Shown: positions 13,601 through 25,553 of the stretch, piece by piece
Layout: every line of letters begins with the position of its first letter
Position numbering within the stretch: the first letter of the stretch is position 1
DNA from: JAJFUV01 sp964561215
GTDB taxonomy: Bacteria; Acidobacteriota; Terriglobia; Bryobacterales; Bryobacteraceae
Reading direction: 5' to 3'
Length of the DNA stretch: 25,993 bases
Assembly: GCA_964561215.1 (NCBI GenBank)
Contig: CAZLOS010000065.1
Span: forward strand, 1-25,993
Notes under the pieces: generated by a model
Told to the model about the DNA's origin: nothing
The model's input: the letters and a program-made list of their open reading frames with translations, nothing else
Databases searched by the model: none
Position numbers and translations under genes: made by a program

Positions 13601-15961
13601 ATGTTGTGGAGACAATGCTGTTTATCGCTCGTCCTGGCGTCGGCCATGAGCGCCGCAGCCGGTCCCGATCTGATCCACTCGAACTGGAAGGCGCGCTGGA
13701 TACGCGTGCCGGGCGCGCCTGCCTCCGAATACGGCGTGTACCATTTCCGGCGCGTGTTTACGCTCGACACCAAACCGGCCTCCTTCGTCGTCCACGTGAG
13801 CGGCGACAACCGGTATCAGCTTTACGTGAACGGCGTCCGCGCGGCCTGGGGGCCGGCCCGGGGCGATCTGAAACACTGGCGGTTCGAGACGGTGGACCTT
13901 GCGCCGCACCTGGCGGCGGGCCGGAACGTGCTGGCGGCAATCGTCTGGAACGACGGCCCGTACGCGGCTGTGGCGCAGATTTCCAGCCAGACGGGCTTCC
14001 TGCTGCAGGGCGCTGGTCAACTCGAACAGATGGTGAATACGGATGCGCAGTGGCGGTGCGCCCGGAACACGGCCTACGCAGCGAACCCGCTCGCTCCGGA
14101 GCACTCCACGGGATATTACGCCGTGCCTCCCGGCGAGCGCATCGACGCGGCTCTTTATCCATGGGGGTGGGAGAAGCCGGATTTCGACGACCGATCCTGG
14201 GCGCCCGCCGAAGCGGGTAAGACCGCGGCGGGGCGCTATGCGCAGGACTCGCCGACGCCCTGGATGTTGGTGCCACGCTCCATTCCTTTCATGGAAGAGA
14301 CGCCCCAGCGACTCTCCCGTGTACGCCGCAGCGAAGGCGTGACGCCGCCCGCGGAGTTCCCGCGCCGTGCGGCGCCCTTCAAGATCCCGGCGCGCACACG
14401 GGCAACGATCCTGCTCGACCAGGACCACCTTACGACGGCGTTTCCGGAGTTGACCGTGAGCGGCGGCAAGGGCGCAACCGTTTCCCTGCGGTATTCCGAG
14501 GCGATGTGGAAACCCGGCAAGCCACGCGAGAAGGCGCATCGCGACACGGTGGATGGGCTCGTCGTGTTGGGCAACCAGGATGTGTTCACGGCCGACGGCG
14601 GGCGCCGTCAGTTCCGCACCTTGCACTGGCGCACGTTTCGCTACCTCGAAATGGAAATTGAAACGCGCGATGCGCCGCTTACTATTGAAGACCTGCGCGG
14701 CGTCTATACAGGTTATCCGTTCCAACGCCGCGCGCGTTTCGAAAGCGATTCCGCGGAATTGGCGAAGATCCTCGACATCGGCTGGCGTACCGCGCGGCTG
14801 TGCTCGCACGAGAGCTACATGGATTGCCCGTACTATGAGCAATTGCAGTACGCCGGCGATACGCGCATCCAGTCCATGGTGAGCGTCTACATGACCGGCG
14901 ACACCCGCCTGATGCGCAACGCCATTGAGCAGTTGGACAGCTCGCGGACTTCCGAAGGAGCCACGTTCAGCCGCGCGCCCTCGGCGCTGCAGCAGTACAT
15001 CCCGCCCTTCTCGCTGTGGTGGATTGGGATGCTCCACGACTACTGGATGTACGCGGACGATCCCGCCTTCGTCCGCCAGATGCTGCCCGGTGTGCGAAGC
15101 GTGCTGGCTTTCTTTGCACGTTACCAGGGTGACAAGGGCTCGCTTGGCCGCATGCCCTGGTGGAATTTCGTCGATTGGGTGCCTGCATGGAGAAGCGGAG
15201 TGCCGCCCACAGGCGAAGAGGGATCTTCAGCACCTTTGGATCTGCAACTGCTGCTAGCCTACCAGTGGGCCGCGGAGATGGAGCGGGCGCACGGCCTCGC
15301 GGCGCTGGCCACAGTTTACCGGGACGAGGCGGACCGGCTCAGCCACGCCGTTGTGGACCTTTACTGGGACCCGGCCCGTGGTCTGTTTGCCGACACGCCG
15401 GATAAGAGGGACTTTTCGCAGCACACCAACGCGCTTGCCGTGCTGGCCCACGTGAAGACCGGCGACGATGCGCGGCGGATCATCCGGCGCTCGCTTACCG
15501 ACAAAAGCCTCTCGCAAGCGACCATCTACTTCCGATACTACTTGCACCTCGCCATGCGCGAGGTGGGATTGGGCGACCGCTATCTCGATATGCTCGACAC
15601 CTGGCGGGAAATGATCGCGCAGGGTTCAACCACCTGGGCCGAGTGGTCCGGCCCGCGCGTGCGCTCGGAGTGCCACGCCTGGGGATCCAGCCCCAACATC
15701 GAACTGCTGCGCACGGTGCTGGGCGTGGATTCGGCTTCGCCCGGCTGGAAGAAGGTTGTCGTGCGGCCGCACCTTGGCAAGCTCACACGCGTTTCCGGCA
15801 CGGTGCCACATCCGGCGGGGGAAATCGCAGTGCGCCTGGAGATGCGCGACGGCAAGCCGGCCGGCGAGATCGCGCTCCCGCCGGGAATCTCCGGCGAGTT
15901 TGTCTGGGGCGGGACCAGCCGCCCGCTCAGCCCCGGCAAGAATGATCTGCGGACCTGGTAG
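13601..15961 (+). CDS. Exported GH78-family alpha-L-rhamnosidase
   Basis: 786 residues from the ATG at 13601; GGGGAG lies 11 nt upstream, and the longer open frame to 13496 runs back into the previous gene and lacks a leader. A Sec signal peptide (MLWRQCCLSLVLASAMSAAA) is present. The N-terminal beta-sandwich (about 30-170) has the WIRVPG and YQLYVNG blocks seen in GH78. The (alpha/alpha)6 catalytic domain carries D408-C-P-Y-Y-E413...G-D420, whose spacing (D, +5 E, +12 D) matches D567/E572/D579 of Bacillus RhaB; E413 would be the acid. E681 in STTWAEWSG is the candidate base. A C-terminal beta-sandwich closes the protein. It should remove terminal alpha-L-rhamnose from exported or external glycans by inversion. 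It sits directly downstream of the GT2 fusion. Confidence 0.9.
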   Translation: MLWRQCCLSLVLASAMSAAAGPDLIHSNWKARWIRVPGAPASEYGVYHFRRVFTLDTKPASFVVHVSGDNRYQLYVNGVRAAWGPARGDLKHWRFETVDLAPHLAAGRNVLAAIVWNDGPYAAVAQISSQTGFLLQGAGQLEQMVNTDAQWRCARNTAYAANPLAPEHSTGYYAVPPGERIDAALYPWGWEKPDFDDRSWAPAEAGKTAAGRYAQDSPTPWMLVPRSIPFMEETPQRLSRVRRSEGVTPPAEFPRRAAPFKIPARTRATILLDQDHLTTAFPELTVSGGKGATVSLRYSEAMWKPGKPREKAHRDTVDGLVVLGNQDVFTADGGRRQFRTLHWRTFRYLEMEIETRDAPLTIEDLRGVYTGYPFQRRARFESDSAELAKILDIGWRTARLCSHESYMDCPYYEQLQYAGDTRIQSMVSVYMTGDTRLMRNAIEQLDSSRTSEGATFSRAPSALQQYIPPFSLWWIGMLHDYWMYADDPAFVRQMLPGVRSVLAFFARYQGDKGSLGRMPWWNFVDWVPAWRSGVPPTGEEGSSAPLDLQLLLAYQWAAEMERAHGLAALATVYRDEADRLSHAVVDLYWDPARGLFADTPDKRDFSQHTNALAVLAHVKTGDDARRIIRRSLTDKSLSQATIYFRYYLHLAMREVGLGDRYLDMLDTWREMIAQGSTTWAEWSGPRVRSECHAWGSSPNIELLRTVLGVDSASPGWKKVVVRPHLGKLTRVSGTVPHPAGEIAVRLEMRDGKPAGEIALPPGISGEFVWGGTSRPLSPGKNDLRTW

Positions 15962-16003
15962 ACCCGGCCGGCCTCACAGTATTCCAGCTTCGAGCCGTGG
16001 GGC

Positions 16004-18922
<2,919 letters not shown>

Positions 18923-18972
18923 TGTAGACGGTAGACAACGCTCCTGCGTGCAAACCGGCGCGACTGCGGCCG

Positions 18973-20418
18973 CTATGCCGGCGTGTCACCCACCTCGCGT
19001 TGCAGACGGTCGAGTTCCGCCTTCAGTTCCCTCACCACCTTGGCATAAGCGGGATCGTCGTAAAGGTTCCGCATCTCGCGCGGATCTCTTTCGAGATCGT
19101 AGAGTTCCCAGGCGGGCACGGTGGCCGGCGGGTTTGCCCCGCGCATGCCGAGAGGCTGGCCGTAAACGTAGATCAGCTTGTAGCGGTGTGTGCGGAGGCC
19201 GTAGCTGGCCGGCACGCGATGGCTTTCGTCGTTGTGCATCCAGTAGCGGTAGTACATCGAGCGGCGCCAATCGCGCGGCGTGCGGCCTTCGAGGTTCGCG
19301 CGGAAACCGCGGCCCTGCATCGCGGCGGGTCTGGCTGCTCGCGCATACTCGAGGAACAGCGGCGCAAAGTCGATGTTCAGCAGCATGTCCCTGTTCACCG
19401 TGCCGGGGCGAATCATGCCGGGATAGCGGATGAGGAAGGGCATGCGCAGCGACTCTTCGTACATCAGGCGCTTGTCGTACCAGCCGTGGTCGCCGAGGAA
19501 GAAGCCCTGGTCGGACGTGTAAATCACGACCGTGTCGCGCGCGAGGTTTTCCGCGTCGAGATAATCGAGCAGGCGTCCCACGCCGTCATCGACGCTTTGC
19601 ACGCAGCGCAGGTAATCCTTGATGTAGTACTGATAGGCCCACTTACGCAAGGCATCGCCCGTAAGACCGGAAGGAATGTCTATCTTCAGATCCGTTTTGG
19701 TGCTGTTTTCTCCCACCCGCATCTTCACGGCGGTGACGCTCGCCGGGCGGCTTTCGTAATGGTCGAACAGGTTGTCGGGTTCGGGAATGGTCTGGCCGTC
19801 GAACAAGTGCGCGTACTTAGGTCCGGGCAGCCACGGCCGGTGCGGAGCCTTGTGGTGGCACATCAGGAAGAACGGCTTGTCCGGATTGCGCTTCCTGAGC
19901 CAGTCCAGACTGAAATCCGTGATGAGGTCCGTGCAATAACCCTGGTGCTTCTTCTTCTCGCCACGATCTATGAAGACGGGATTGTAGTAGTCGCCCTGGC
20001 CGGGCAGTATGTTCCAATAATCGAAGCCGGATGGGTCCGTCACCAGGTGCCATTTGCCGACGATGGCCGTCTGGTAGCCCGCGCCTTGCAGCCGTTTGGC
20101 CACATTGTCATGGCTGGGGTCCAAGCGGTCCGAGAGCGTGTAGACGCCATTCTTGTGGCTGTACTGGCCGGTAAGGATGGCGGCCCGGCTGGGCGTGCAA
20201 ATGGAATTGGTGCAGAAACAGTTGTCGAGCCGCGCGCCGCCCTGGGCGATGCGATCGAGGTTCGGCGTCCGGTTGATGCGGCCGCCGTAAGCCGAGATGG
20301 CGTGCGAGGCGTGATCGTCCGCCATGATGTAGAGGATGTTCGGCCGGCCGCGAACCGCTCCCCGGACCACGGGCGCCGCGGCCAGGCTCAGTATTTCCCT
20401 GCGGCTTAACGGATTCAT
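18973..20418 (-). CDS. Exported sulfatase (type I, formylglycine-dependent)
   Basis: 481 residues; ATG at 20418 with GAAGGGAG 8 nt upstream (the open frame reaches 20457). The leader MNPLSRREILSLAAAPVV is Tat-like. Metal-binding DD at 34-35, the active-site sequence C74-T-P-S-R (C modified to formylglycine), GKWH (121-124) and HHKAPHRPW support the alkaline phosphatase-fold sulfatase family; a late DQGFFLGDHGWYDK gives the remaining metal and catalytic residues. The C-terminal region with ELYDLERDPREMRNLYDDP is that of the N-acetylglucosamine-6-sulfatase/choline-sulfatase-like branch. It should desulfate a glycan outside the cytoplasm. A sulfatase-maturating enzyme is required but is not in the window. 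It is divergent from the DUF1080 gene (81 nt between starts). Confidence 0.92.
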   Translation of the reverse strand: MNPLSRREILSLAAAPVVRGAVRGRPNILYIMADDHASHAISAYGGRINRTPNLDRIAQGGARLDNCFCTNSICTPSRAAILTGQYSHKNGVYTLSDRLDPSHDNVAKRLQGAGYQTAIVGKWHLVTDPSGFDYWNILPGQGDYYNPVFIDRGEKKKHQGYCTDLITDFSLDWLRKRNPDKPFFLMCHHKAPHRPWLPGPKYAHLFDGQTIPEPDNLFDHYESRPASVTAVKMRVGENSTKTDLKIDIPSGLTGDALRKWAYQYYIKDYLRCVQSVDDGVGRLLDYLDAENLARDTVVIYTSDQGFFLGDHGWYDKRLMYEESLRMPFLIRYPGMIRPGTVNRDMLLNIDFAPLFLEYARAARPAAMQGRGFRANLEGRTPRDWRRSMYYRYWMHNDESHRVPASYGLRTHRYKLIYVYGQPLGMRGANPPATVPAWELYDLERDPREMRNLYDDPAYAKVVRELKAELDRLQREVGDTPA

Positions 20419-20442
20419 TTGCGCACTCCCTTCCGGAACGAT

Positions 20443-20481
20443 CTTATAGCAACCCACACCGGCGTATCATGTCCGTATACT
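20443..20481. promoter_or_regulatory. Divergent -10 boxes between sulfatase and DUF1080-PHP genes
   Basis: Minus strand TATAAG (20448-20443), 24 nt before the sulfatase start; plus strand TATACT (20476-20481), 18 nt before the DUF1080-PHP start. No convincing -35 hexamers are visible at 17 nt. Confidence 0.4.
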
Positions 20482-20499
20482 GGCCAGTGAGACTTCACT

Positions 20500-21990
20500 A
20501 TGTGGGAATCCTTGCTTTCACGACGAGACGTTTTGGCCGCCGCGGCAGCCTTGCCGCTGCAAGCGGCCGGAGGTGGCTGGATCGAGCTGTTCAACGGGAA
20601 GAACCTGGACGGTTGGCGCGCCGGCGGGAATGCCGGATCGTGGAAGGTGGCTGGCGGCGCCATCGAAGCCGGCGGCCCTCCCTCGCACCTGTTCTATACG
20701 GGCCCGGTGAGCCGGGCGGATTTCCGCAACTTCGAACTCGAGGTGGAGGCGCTGCTCCACCCGCGCGCCAATTCAGGCATCTACTTCCACACCGCCTACC
20801 AAGCCAAGGGATGGCCGGAGAAGGGATTTGAGGTCCAGCTCAATAACACGGCTACGGGCGAGGGCGGCTATCTCGAGCGCAAGAAGACGGGCTCGCTTTA
20901 CGGGATTCGCAACGTCTACAAACAACTCGCGGCGGACAGCGAATGGTTCAAGATCCACATCGCCGTTCGCGGCAGGAACGTTCAGGTGCGGTTGGATGAA
21001 ACATTGCTGGTGGACTACACCGAGCCTGAGACGCCCGTAATTCCGCCCGGCATTCCGCGCGGCCGGTTTCTCAGCCACGGCACGTTCGCTTTGCAGTGTC
21101 ACGATGCAGACACGCGCGCCCGGTTCCGTTCCATCCGCGTGCGCCCGCTCGCGGGCACCGTGGCCGCGCCGGCTGCGGAAGCGCCGGTGGTGGACGACGC
21201 CTACCGCAGGATCATCGCCTGCGGCGCGCGCAACATCCCCATGGTCGACTACCACGTTCACCTGAAAGCGGGGTTGACTATCGAACAGGCGCTCGCGCGT
21301 TCGAGGCGCGACGGCATACAGTATGGGGTCGCGGTCAACTGCGGGAAGGGTTTTCCCGTTCACGACGACGCCGGGCTGAGGCTATTCATCAACGACATGA
21401 AAGGTCAGCCCGTCTTCCTTGCCTTGCAGGCGGAAGGGCGCGAGTGGGTGCAGATGGTTTCGCGGGAGGCCGTCGCGCTCTTCGACTACGTCTTCACCGA
21501 TTCGATGACGTGGACCGACAACCGCGGCCGCCGCATGCGCACCTGGATTCGCGACGAGGTAGGAACCATCACGGACGAGCAGGAGTTCATGGACACGCTT
21601 GTCGACCGGGCCGCCGGCATCCTGGAACACGAGCCCATCGACATCTACGTGAATCCGACGTTTCTGCCCGACCAGATCGCCAAGGGCTACGACCGGCTTT
21701 GGACCGAACCGCGCATGCGGCGGGTAATCGAAACTGCCGCGCGCAACCACGTGGCCATCGAAATCAACGACCGCTACCATCTGCCGAGCCCGGCCTTCAT
21801 CCGCATGGCCAAAGCGGCGGGCTGTAAATTCACCTTCGGCACCAACAACGGCGGCCCATACGATCTTGGGCGCAGCGAATACGGACTCAAGATGGTGGAC
21901 GAATGCCGGCTCACCTGGCGCGACTTTTTCGTGCCGGGCGCTTGGTGGCCCAAGGCCGTCGAGCGCAAAGGCGGGGTGCTGCGCGGCTGA
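20500..21990 (+). CDS. Exported DUF1080 (3-keto-disaccharide hydrolase-like) fused to a PHP/amidohydrolase-like domain
   Basis: 496 residues. The N-terminus MWESLLSRRDVLAAAAALPLQAAG is a Tat-like leader. Residues 26-217 are DUF1080, a jelly-roll domain recently linked to 3-keto-glycoside hydrolysis: GWIELFNGKNLDGW, NSGIYFHT (91-98), EVQLNN, SLYG and FRSIRVRPL. After a short linker, residues 247-490 resemble a PHP-type metal-dependent TIM barrel: MVDYHVHLKAG with H252/H254, GVAVNCGKGF, a FTDSM strand, EPIDIYVNPT, IEINDRYH and FTFGTNNGG, where classical PHP proteins have a GSDAH motif. The fused barrel may act on the same or a coupled product. GTG of the next gene lies 14 nt after the stop, so the two are co-transcribed. 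A DUF1080 function as glycan-side enzyme is from family knowledge, the PHP part from motifs only. Confidence 0.82.
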   Translation: MWESLLSRRDVLAAAAALPLQAAGGGWIELFNGKNLDGWRAGGNAGSWKVAGGAIEAGGPPSHLFYTGPVSRADFRNFELEVEALLHPRANSGIYFHTAYQAKGWPEKGFEVQLNNTATGEGGYLERKKTGSLYGIRNVYKQLAADSEWFKIHIAVRGRNVQVRLDETLLVDYTEPETPVIPPGIPRGRFLSHGTFALQCHDADTRARFRSIRVRPLAGTVAAPAAEAPVVDDAYRRIIACGARNIPMVDYHVHLKAGLTIEQALARSRRDGIQYGVAVNCGKGFPVHDDAGLRLFINDMKGQPVFLALQAEGREWVQMVSREAVALFDYVFTDSMTWTDNRGRRMRTWIRDEVGTITDEQEFMDTLVDRAAGILEHEPIDIYVNPTFLPDQIAKGYDRLWTEPRMRRVIETAARNHVAIEINDRYHLPSPAFIRMAKAAGCKFTFGTNNGGPYDLGRSEYGLKMVDECRLTWRDFFVPGAWWPKAVERKGGVLRG

Positions 21991-22004
21991 CAGGAGGTCC
22001 CTCC

Positions 22005-23279
22005 GTGAAACGGATCGGTTTGCTTGTCGCTCTGTCGATTCTCCCGGCGGCGGCAGTGGACCTGAATTGCGCTTCGAAGTTCCTGAGGGTAGCACTATCT
22101 CCTGCCAGGCCGGCGTTTCAAACGCTCGCCGTAGACAGCTTGGGGAAGGGCAAACTCTCGGCGAATGTGTTGCACGCGCCGGGTACACCTTTGAAACCCT
22201 ATGCGGTGAAGCGCACGGGCACAACGGCTGAGTACCTGCTCGGTGAAATCCCGGTGTGGAGCATCGCGTTGTCCGAGAAGCAGATCCGGCTACGTTCGCA
22301 ATGGAGCAAGCAGGTTGCGCCGGAAGCGTTGGAAATCTCCATCGATCCGCGCGTCTGCCACGCCACACTGCCCGGTAGGATAAACGAAGACGGCAGCGTG
22401 AGTCTGCCCGCGCTGCTGCACAAGCCGGATCACGGCACTCTGCGGATCACTACGGGCGCGGCAGTGAAACTCTCCTTGCCGTACGGTGCCAGCCGGGGCA
22501 AGGAAGGTTATTGGGTCAACGTGGCCTTTCCGGCCGCAACACGCGCACTGCCGCAAGTCGAGTACATTCTTGACGTGGTGAACATTCACCCCGGTCTGCC
22601 GGTAGTGGTACAGGATCCGCGCTTCAAGGTCCTGGCCAACCACTCGGCCAGCGATCCCGCGCCGCTTACCTACTTCCAGTACGCGCTGGTCGCTTCGCAG
22701 TGCCCGCCGCTGGCCGACGGACTCCGAGCGACGGACTTGATGCGCGATACGCTGGACCACTACCTGGCCGGGATGAAAGGCTTCGGCATGCGCGGCTATC
22801 GAGGTGTGGCGGCGGATAAGGACCGCTATCCTTACGCCAGCCTGGACACCTTTCCATCACTGGTCATCTCCGCGGCCGAGTATGTACGGGCGGCCGGCGA
22901 TGCGGAGTGGCTCAAGAAGCACTATGAGGGGATTGAAGCGTGGGCCGCGCGTATTCTCGCCTTCGATAGCGACGGGGACGGGTTGATCGAGTATCCTCTA
23001 AGCGGGAATTCAGGTTCCTGGCCCGAGGTGTTGAAGTACCGGCCCGCCAATTGGTGGGACAGCATCGGCTTCGGACACAAGGACGCGTACTCGAACGCGC
23101 TGGCAAGGGGGCGCGTTCCCGCGAGTATCGCGACAAAGCCGAACGACTCAGGCAGGCGTATGTGCCCACGTTCTACAATCCTGCCACCGGAATGCTGGCC
23201 GGATGGAAGAGCGCCGATGGGAAGCTCCACGACTACTATTTCACTTTCGTGCAAGGCCTGGCCATCTCGGTCGGTTTAG
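22005..23279 (+). CDS. Six-hairpin glycosidase-like protein, frameshifted near its C-terminus
   Basis: GTG start at 22005, with AGGAGG (21992-21997) 7 nt upstream; signal peptide MKRIGLLVALSILPAAA. The reading frame is good to about residue 370: AFQTLAVDSLGKGKL, YILDVVNIHPGLPVVVQDPRFKVLANHSASDP, DSDGDGLIEYP and RPANWWDSIGFGHKDAYSNALA. After SNALA (about 23106) the frame becomes RGRVPASIATKPND..., which is unlike the family; the natural continuation REYRDKAERLRQAYVPTFYNP is in the next frame. Relatives, as I recall them, have some 15-20 further residues between these blocks, so a small out-of-frame deletion is likely at 23105-23125. The N-terminal half resembles exported (alpha/alpha)6 glycosidases or amylo-alpha-1,6-glucosidase-like proteins of acidobacteria; substrate unknown. 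Confidence 0.7.
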   Translation: MKRIGLLVALSILPAAAVDLNCASKFLRVALSPARPAFQTLAVDSLGKGKLSANVLHAPGTPLKPYAVKRTGTTAEYLLGEIPVWSIALSEKQIRLRSQWSKQVAPEALEISIDPRVCHATLPGRINEDGSVSLPALLHKPDHGTLRITTGAAVKLSLPYGASRGKEGYWVNVAFPAATRALPQVEYILDVVNIHPGLPVVVQDPRFKVLANHSASDPAPLTYFQYALVASQCPPLADGLRATDLMRDTLDHYLAGMKGFGMRGYRGVAADKDRYPYASLDTFPSLVISAAEYVRAAGDAEWLKKHYEGIEAWAARILAFDSDGDGLIEYPLSGNSGSWPEVLKYRPANWWDSIGFGHKDAYSNALARGRVPASIATKPNDSGRRMCPRSTILPPECWPDGRAPMGSSTTTISLSCKAWPSRSV

Positions 23280-23455
23280 TTCCCGCCGAGCGGGCGAACC
23301 AGATCATGGACCGCCTGCTGGTCAAGCTCAAAGAAGTGGGCTGCGGCCATTTCGACTGGCGCGCCTGGGACGGAGCCCCACACGGTTATGAGGGGTTGCT
23401 GGTGGACAATTTCCTGGCGTTACTGGCGGTCCGTACGGGTTGGGCATCGCGTTAG
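23051..23455 (+). pseudogene. C-terminal remainder of the frameshifted glycosidase-like gene
   Basis: This frame overlaps the previous one and holds its lost C-terminus: REYRDKAERLRQAYVPTFYNPATGMLAGW, SADGKLHDYYFTFVQGLAISVGLVP, MDRLLVKLKEVG and CGHFDWRAWDGAPHGYEGLLVDNFLALLAV to a stop at 23455. Homologues, from memory, carry several dozen residues between MKEVG and FDWRAWDG, so a second, in-frame deletion near 23340 is possible. It has no ribosome binding site of its own. A decayed gene is my preferred reading; sequencing error in a G5 run (about 23107-23111) is the alternative for the first break. Confidence 0.65.
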
Positions 23456-23501
23456 CGGCGCCGCGCACATGTTACGTTTGAATTTCGGGTTCTGAATCAA
23501 A

Positions 23502-24062
23502 ATGGCGCAACATAGGGTCTGTCCTTGGTGGATGGGTTATTTTCTCGCCAGTCCGGTCCGTCGGTTGTGGTACACGCCGGGATCGCTGGTCGCCGCGCAT
23601 TTGAAACCGGGCATGACGGTGCTCGAACCGGGTCCCGGCATGGGCTTCTTCACTATCGAGATGGCCCGGCTGGTGGGAAAGGACGGCCGCGTAGTGGCGG
23701 TTGACATTGAGCGGAAGATGCTCGATGTGCTCATGCGCCGCGCGGCGAAGGCGGGCGTGGCAGACCGGATTGACGCCCGCGCCTGTGCACCGGACTCCAT
23801 GGGCCTGGCCGACTTGGCTGGCCGGGTGGACTTCGTTCTTGTCTGCGCCGTGGTGCACGAATTGCCGGACCAGGAGATATTCTTCCGCGAGACGGCCCAA
23901 ACGATGAAGCCGGGTGCGACACTCCTGCTGGTCGAACCGTCCGGCCACGTTTCGGAGCACGAGTTCGACCGGGAATTGAAACTCGCCGGAGCCGCCGGGC
24001 TGCAGATTGAACGGCAAGTAGCCATTCGCCGCAGCCACGCCGCCCTGCTGAAAAAGTCCTGA
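23502..24062 (+). CDS. Class I SAM-dependent methyltransferase (UbiE-like)
   Basis: 186 residues, ATG at 23502, no clear ribosome binding site. Motif I VLEPGPGMGFFTIEMA (40-55) with E42, acidic motif II VVAVDIE (65-71, D68), motif III region VDFVLVCAVVHELPD, and a MKPGATLLLVEPSGH segment define a small Rossmann methyltransferase. The N-terminal WYTPGSLVAAHLKPGMTVL is like cytoplasmic UbiE/ArsM-type enzymes, but the three cysteines of ArsM are not arranged here, so arsenite methylation is not supported. The substrate is unknown. It precedes tilS by 60 nt on the same strand. Confidence 0.82.
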   Translation: MAQHRVCPWWMGYFLASPVRRLWYTPGSLVAAHLKPGMTVLEPGPGMGFFTIEMARLVGKDGRVVAVDIERKMLDVLMRRAAKAGVADRIDARACAPDSMGLADLAGRVDFVLVCAVVHELPDQEIFFRETAQTMKPGATLLLVEPSGHVSEHEFDRELKLAGAAGLQIERQVAIRRSHAALLKKS

Positions 24063-24122
24063 CGGCGCCGCCGCCCCTTACAATGGGACTATCGCTTCTT
24101 TTCGCGGGCTGTTAGCAGCGGC

Positions 24123-25511
24123 GTGCGTTGTCCTGTCCATGAAGCGGTACGGCCTGGTAGCTTGATCGAACGCGTAGCAGAATTCGTCGTGCGCCACGGG
24201 TTGTTCCCGCCGGGTTGCCGTGTGGGTGTGGCAGTGTCGGGCGGTGCGGATTCGGTGTGCCTGCTCAAAATTCTTTTGGAATTGGCGCCGCGTTGGGACC
24301 TGCATTTGCGCGTTCTTCACCTGGACCACCGCTTGCGCGGGGCCGATTCGCGCGCCGACGCCGAGTTCGTGCAACGGTTGGCGGCCGCATCGGGTCTTCC
24401 TTTCGACCTGCGCTCGGTGAACGTGGCCGCGCTGGGCGGGAACCTGGAACAAGCGGCGCGGGAGGCGCGGCGCGGTTTCTATCTGGGATTAATGCGCGAC
24501 AGGGTGGTAGATCGCGTGGCCACCGGCCACACGGCGGATGATCAGGCCGAGACGGTCCTCTTCCGCTTCCTGAGAGGGGCGGGTATTACGGGATTGGCGG
24601 GCATGCGCGCACTCACGCCGGAAGGCATCGCGCGTCCGTTACTCGAATTGCGCCGCGCGGAGATCCGCTCTTGGCTGAGCGCACAAGGCATCGAGTGGCG
24701 TGAGGATTCCTCCAACGCAGAGCGGCGTTTCGCGCGCAACCGCATCCGGATGGACCTTCTCCCGGCCCTTGAGCGGGACTGGAATCCCTCGCTGGCGGGT
24801 ACGCTGGTTCAGTTAAGCAGAATTGCGCGCGACGAGGAGGACTACTGGGAGCAGTCCGTCCGAACGCTGGCCGCTGAACATCTGCGCGTGGACGGCTTGG
24901 CCGTTCTGGTGAATGCGAAGGGCCTGGCTCAGTTGCCGCCGGCTGTGTCCCGCCGTCTGGTGCGGCATGCCATCGAGCTGGCCAAGGGCGGTTTGTCGGG
25001 CGTGGAATTCCACCACGTCGAGCGCGTGCTCGACTTGGCGCGCAAGCGCGGCGGACACGGCAGGTTGCTGCTGCCGGGCGTGGACGTGTGGCGGTCCTTC
25101 GGCACTTTGCGGTTCCATCGCACGGACGGAGGCCCTTCTGGGGTCCCTCATGTCGTTTGGAATGAAGTTGATACGCCGGTTCCGGGAGATTGCCTGGATG
25201 CCTGCCGGCTCATCGGGCCACTTGCCGTGCGCACCTGGCAGCCCGGGGATGCGATGATGCTCGCTGGCCATGGTAACGAAACGAAAATAAAGGACTTGTT
25301 TCAACGTCACCGCGTGCCCTGCTGGGATAGGAGCGCTTGGCCGATGGTTACTAGTGGCGGGCGTATCGTCTGGACCCGGCAATTCGGTGTGGACGCTCGT
25401 TTTGCTGCTGGTCCCGGCTGCAAAAAGCTGTTGCTGGTGCGGGAGATAGTCGCCCCGGCGATTAAATCGGCGCAGAACGAATCTGCAGCGGCGCCGCGAA
25501 CGTCTTTATAA
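24123..25511 (+). CDS. tilS: tRNA(Ile)-lysidine synthase TilS
   Basis: TilS converts cytidine 34 of tRNA-Ile(CAU) to lysidine, using lysine and ATP, so that the tRNA reads AUA and is charged with isoleucine. The PP-loop SGGADS is at residues 39-44 (counting from GTG 24123), with HLDHRLRG (67-72 region) and HTADDQAET (136-144) also present. The C-terminal TilS_C domain shows KIKDLFQRHRVPCWDR. 462 residues is normal for the family. The start is uncertain: TTG at 24162 (LIERVAEFV...) would match the usual N-terminus better, and neither has a strong ribosome binding site. It lies directly before ftsH, a widespread bacterial order. Confidence 0.95.
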   Translation: MRCPVHEAVRPGSLIERVAEFVVRHGLFPPGCRVGVAVSGGADSVCLLKILLELAPRWDLHLRVLHLDHRLRGADSRADAEFVQRLAAASGLPFDLRSVNVAALGGNLEQAAREARRGFYLGLMRDRVVDRVATGHTADDQAETVLFRFLRGAGITGLAGMRALTPEGIARPLLELRRAEIRSWLSAQGIEWREDSSNAERRFARNRIRMDLLPALERDWNPSLAGTLVQLSRIARDEEDYWEQSVRTLAAEHLRVDGLAVLVNAKGLAQLPPAVSRRLVRHAIELAKGGLSGVEFHHVERVLDLARKRGGHGRLLLPGVDVWRSFGTLRFHRTDGGPSGVPHVVWNEVDTPVPGDCLDACRLIGPLAVRTWQPGDAMMLAGHGNETKIKDLFQRHRVPCWDRSAWPMVTSGGRIVWTRQFGVDARFAAGPGCKKLLLVREIVAPAIKSAQNESAAAPRTSL

Positions 25512-25553
25512 TTGAATTAGAGTGACGCAAGCCGAGACCGGCGAAGGCCAAGC

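Noticed and set aside
13622..15037. 471-codon minus-strand frame opposite the rhamnosidase
   Set aside because: Shadow frame without recognisable motifs; the GH78 catalytic residues are on the plus strand.
15962..16003. Bidirectional terminator between rhamnosidase and kinase genes
   Set aside because: Only a short CCGGCCGG palindrome is present, with no stem and U-tract.
19000..20409. 469-codon plus-strand open frame antisense to the sulfatase
   Set aside because: It is produced by high-GC third positions; the sulfatase on the other strand has all family motifs.
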